This document shows, piece after piece, positions 60,974 to 64,000 of a stretch of 64,000 nt of DNA. The position numbers and the translations under genes were made by a program. The notes beneath the pieces are model-generated. The model was given only the letters and a program-made list of their open reading frames with translations, did no database searches and was not told where the DNA came from. The first letter of the stretch is position 1. Every line of letters begins with the position of its first letter. The stretch is from NCBI GenBank assembly GCA_032622095.1, contig CP136063.1, forward strand, positions 77,167,980 through 77,231,979, read 5' to 3'. Origin of the DNA: Siphonodentalium dalli. Lineage: Eukaryota > Mollusca > Scaphopoda > Gadilida > Siphonodentaliidae.

Positions 60974-61033
60974 CGTCATCCCTATTAGGAATAAAACAGC
61001 CATAAACCGGACAATTCGTGGAATTTCAGCCAT
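60974..61033 (-). CDS. Exon 1 (coding part): signal peptide of the MNNL protein
   Basis: Encodes 20 residues, MAEIPRIVRFMAVLFLIGMT, with a basic n-region and a hydrophobic core, followed at once by a GTAAGA donor at phase 0. Exon 2 enters at phase 0 and starts with the first MNNL strand, so the join gives a signal peptide running straight into MNNL, the arrangement known for Delta and Jagged. The frame is open upstream to 61177 and contains earlier in-frame ATGs, including one eight codons before the chosen start. I chose the ATG at 61033 because it gives the most typical signal-peptide length. A (CT)n tract lies just inside the intron. The link spans a 20,793-bp intron full of repeats, so this exon could belong to another transcript. 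Confidence 0.5.
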
Positions 61034-61560
61034 CGGCACTAGATCCCATAGTCCCATAGAAAACCTTTCTATGTATTTCTCTGCATGAAAGTGTTCGTCA
61101 TTTCCAGCGAACCATAGTGATGTTGGATTCTTTGAATGTTGTATTCCTTGGTTGTTCTTAGTTGCAATCCGTCTCAATATCGTTCTAAATTGCAGCTCGA
61201 CTCAGTAAAGAGATTTCATGGGCAACAAAAACTAACTTCGAATATCTGCTCAGTTATAGTTGTTGAGTATATTGCCTCGTTTCTGGCTTCTACAAGAGGA
61301 ATTTAACAAACTTATGTATTCTTCTAAAAAAAATCCAGTTGAAGTCCAGAATATCTAATTACGCGTGGCGGTATGACAGAGATCTATTTAATTTGCGATT
61401 TCAATAATACTTCGATCTGAACTCAATGAACGTGTCTCAGTTCCGGTGTCTCGTTTGAGTTTGTCGTCTGACCCGTCAGTTACGCAAGTCAACCAGTCGT
61501 CTGCTGATGATGATCACGTGACCAGGGTACGGAGGTATGCCAGCCAATGCCTATTCAAAA
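61034..61560 (-). promoter_or_regulatory. 5' flank of exon 1, possible leader and promoter region
   Basis: The sequence upstream of the chosen ATG is open in frame to 61177 and then has no recognisable coding. It includes a CACGTG-type E-box core within GATCACGTGACC near 61515. No clear TATA box or initiator could be assigned, so transcription-start placement is open. Recorded because exon 1 implies a promoter somewhere here. Confidence 0.2.
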
Positions 61561-61800
61561 AGAAACATGGATTTGTGTGCGTGTAGGACAAAGCCGTTTG
61601 TTTTACCCAGGCTTAGCCCGGTAAACATTAAGAAACAAACAGTCTATTTGTCGCTCTTCCTCTAGTCGATATAATCGCACTTACTCGCAATTTTGGTGCA
61701 ATTCCTTGGCGAACGAACGAAACGGCGTTTCGAGCAGAAACGCTGCTGTTTTATTGTACGGCAAGCAAGGTTTTGATATTTATGACGGATTATGTCTTAA

Positions 61801-62192
61801 CCATTTACCCAACAAAACGGCCAAAACCGGCCAAATAAAGCTTCAACAGCCTAAAATATCTTCGGTCTGTCTCAATAGAACCATACAAATATGGATATCA
61901 TTGGAACCGGCTCCTTGACCACATTGTGATAGTTACAGTTATGCCCTGTGCCAATGCATTCTCTTATATATGCGAGTCGACCATAGGTCGCCTCGCATAT
62001 ATAAGAGAATGCATTGGCCTAAAAAACATCTTTTTATAACACTTTTTACCATTTTTTCTTACATTCTTTAACAATTTTATAATTTTTAATGTGTTAAGCC
62101 AATGCATTCTCTTATATATGCGAGGCGACCTATGGTCGACTCGCATATATTAGAGAATGCATTGGCACAGGGCCCTTCTGTTGGGTAAAGGG
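61801..62192. mobile_element. TTAA-flanked piggyBac-like MITE with two palindromes
   Basis: TTAA at 61797-61800 and 62193-62196. Ends CCATTTACCCAACA and TGTTGGGTAAAGGG are inverted. Two palindromes (61950-62018 and 62098-62166) of the GCATTCTCTTATATATGCGA family face each other around an AT-rich spacer. No transposase. It lies about 770 bp beyond exon 1. Confidence 0.78.
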
Positions 62193-62196
62193 TTAA

Positions 62197-63059
62197 AACA
62201 GCTGAAATCAACACACGAAAGGAATCATTCGACGTAAACCAGCTAGTGAAAACGGTTCGGATAATGCTGTTTTACGTCGAAATCCCGTGTATATATCTTT
62301 CTATAGCAGATTTACGCCCAGATCCAGTGGCGGCATTTTTTATCAATTTTAATCGATTTTACCATACAAATCAATACATGACTAGTCAAAATGCGGATGG
62401 TTTGGTATACATACGCCATTTTATATACAAATATATATACGTGTTAAATTTCCTATAGAATATGCCGCATAATTATGATCAATTATGAGTAATCTCGGTT
62501 TGTTTACATTTAATAAACACTGTCACTTTGCGAAGTCAAATGAGTTCGTATTTATGTAAATATTATGATAAAATATATTTTTCACATGACATTGATACTT
62601 TCAGTTGACAAATCTTGTGAAGTTCAGAACAAATATAATATTTTATATGGAATAAACCGGTTTACTGTCACAATTCTGACATTTTATTACAGTTATTAGG
62701 GATTTTAGGTAAGCGGGTCAACAACGCAAACCCACGATATAGAAAGACATTTGCGAGTATACCAGGACTTTGACTATATAAGCAGCATTATCCCAAACGA
62801 TTGCGCTATAGCTGGTTTAAATCGGAAAATTTTGTATATATGACACTAACGTTTCTCCTGATGTGTGTCGTCGAGGTAACCCAAATATCCATCACATTTG
62901 AGGACGTTCACCATTTGATGACCTGACATCGCCTCCTTCCATAAATTACACCACTTCTATAATATGTATATGGCGGGAAAATACAATACACGTTCATAAA
63001 CGTGTAGGTCCACGGCGTATAATGGGTAACCAATAGTCGTAAAGTGAATTGGGTCACAG
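62197..63059. other. No recognisable feature
   Basis: AT-rich sequence. A short plus-strand frame (62246-62458) has no family character. Confidence 0.35.
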
Positions 63060-64000
63060 GTTTTTTAGCTCAACATGACGAAGTCAAGCTTGAGCTATTG
63101 CCATGGGTTGTCTTTCGTCGTCCGTGCGTGCATCTGTCCGTCCGTCAACAATTTCCGATGGCTCACAATACAGGCCGTATCCCTCATCCAATCATCACGA
63201 AACTTCATTTGGATCTTCGGGGTGACCTCTAGATGAGAGAAATCATATTGTTCCGAAATTCGACAAAAAATACATGTCAAATTTGAATCCATCGACACAT
63301 CCTGCAGCCCGCATTTATTGGAAAAATTCATTGAAAATTTACAAGCGTGTTTAGGACCACCTCTAGGTGGGAGCCATCGAATTTTATCGATGTTCGATGA
63401 AAAACATGGCCGCCGGTAGCCATCTTGAATTTACTCTTTTCATAACTAGATCCTTTGACACACCCTACAGACTAAATCCATCATCTGATCGCCACCAAAC
63501 TTGATCTGGATCTTCAGGGTGACCACTAGATGGGAGGCACCGAATTTTCCGAATGGCGTTGGAAAATATGGCCGCCAGCGGCCATCTTGTATTTTACTCT
63601 TTGCATGACTAAATCCTTCGGCACACCCTACAAGCCACAACACTCATCCGATAGTACAAAACTTCATACTGATCTTCGGGGTAGATGGGGGGCCATCGTT
63701 TATTTCTGACATTCGTTAATAAACACGGCCGCCAGCAGCCATCTTGGATTTCAATTTTGAATCCATCGGCATACAGCCCACAAATATCGGAGAAACGTTT
63801 TGAAAATTTATACACTTCATTAGGATCACCTCTAGATGGGAGCTATAGAATTTTAACGTTTTCCGATGAAAAAGTATGGCCGTTGGCGGCCATCTTGTAT
63901 TTTAATTTTTAGATTACTAAATCCTTTTGGCACAGACAACATCCCTTGTCCTATCATCGCCAAACTTTAAATGTCTCTTCGTGGTGACCCCTAGATGGGA
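63060..64000. repeat. Tandem repeat of about 165 bp running off the right edge
   Basis: Starts TTTTTTAGCTCAACATGACG and a CGTCGTCCGTGCGTGCATCTG lead-in, then at least five diverged units. The units are marked by GATCTTCGGGGTGACC, CTAGATGGGAG, ATGGCCGCCAGCGGCCATCT and ACTAAATCCTT words at about 165-bp spacing (for example near 63230, 63363, 63527, 63690, 63832 and 63992). Short frames across it are artefacts. The lead-in is a widespread dispersed repeat type in molluscs (inference). Confidence 0.75.

Larger units (their letters stand above)
24368..61033 (-). other. Six-exon gene span: Notch-ligand-like MNNL protein with giant Ser/Thr/Lys-rich stalk
   Basis: Gene model built by hand. Exons in transcript order are 60974-61033, 40008-40180, 36056-36170, 31953-32110, 25982-31321 and 24368-24536. 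Outgoing and incoming phases agree at all five junctions (0/0, 2/2, 0/0, 2/2, 2/2) and the sum is 6,015 bp: 2,004 residues plus a stop. Predicted order: signal peptide 1-20, MNNL domain about 21-170, a two-cysteine DSL-like trace to about 184, a cysteine-free polar ectodomain to 1922, a membrane span 1924-1946 and a tail to 2004. MNNL is known as the N-terminal module of Delta/Serrate/Jagged Notch ligands, so a cell-surface role related to Notch is inferred. The absence of DSL and EGF repeats makes canonical receptor activation doubtful. Exons 2 to 5 are the firm part. Exon 1 (20.8 kb away) and exon 6 rest on splice sites, phase and plausible content. Confidence 0.72.

Noticed and set aside
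61706-61918. Plus-strand 70-codon frame beyond exon 1
   Set aside because: More than half lies inside the TTAA-flanked MITE starting at 61801, so it is not a conserved gene.

Overview
The window looks like a gene-poor, repeat-rich stretch of an animal nuclear genome. It is AT-rich, has spliced genes with GT/AG introns, and is crowded with non-LTR retrotransposon remains, tRNA-derived SINEs, TTAA-flanked MITEs, foldback elements and minisatellites. The tandem repeat at the right edge (a 'TTTAGCTCA' start, a CGTCCGTCCGTC stretch, then a repeated 'GCCATCTTG' unit) is of a kind common in molluscs and other lophotrochozoans. I infer a lophotrochozoan, probably a mollusc; the species is not identified.

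The main content is one minus-strand gene, assembled here by hand from six exons: 60974-61033 (signal peptide), 40008-40180, 36056-36170 and 31953-32110 (together a Notch-ligand MNNL domain), 25982-31321 (a single 5,340-bp exon) and 24368-24536 (cytoplasmic tail and stop). Every junction has GT/AG sites and matching phases (0, 2, 0, 2, 2). The total is 6,015 bp, or 2,004 codons plus a stop. The predicted protein is type I: signal peptide, MNNL domain, then only a two-cysteine trace where a DSL domain should start. No EGF repeats follow. Instead there is a cysteine-free, Ser/Thr/Lys/Arg-rich ectodomain of about 1,760 residues, one membrane span and a 55-residue tail. MNNL joined to a giant disordered stalk in place of DSL and EGF repeats is the most unusual thing here.

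Layout: 1-745 has unrecognised minus-strand open frames at the window edge. 745-24,300 is repeat territory: a MITE grown into a minisatellite, two long-TIR elements, a decayed retrotransposon ORF1 and a decayed reverse transcriptase, several TTAA-flanked MITEs, palindromes and a 180-bp satellite. 24,368-61,033 is the gene; its introns carry foldbacks, minisatellites, a fairly complete but broken Jockey/CR1-type retrotransposon (40.7-42.9 kb), other retrotransposon tails and two SINEs. 61,100-64,000 holds a TTAA-flanked MITE with two perfect-type palindromes and the tandem repeat at the right edge.

No rRNA, functional tRNA, CRISPR array or prokaryotic operon was seen. Across the window, a module of about 50 bp bounded by two AAAGAGCGTT motifs recurs at least nine times in otherwise different repeats.
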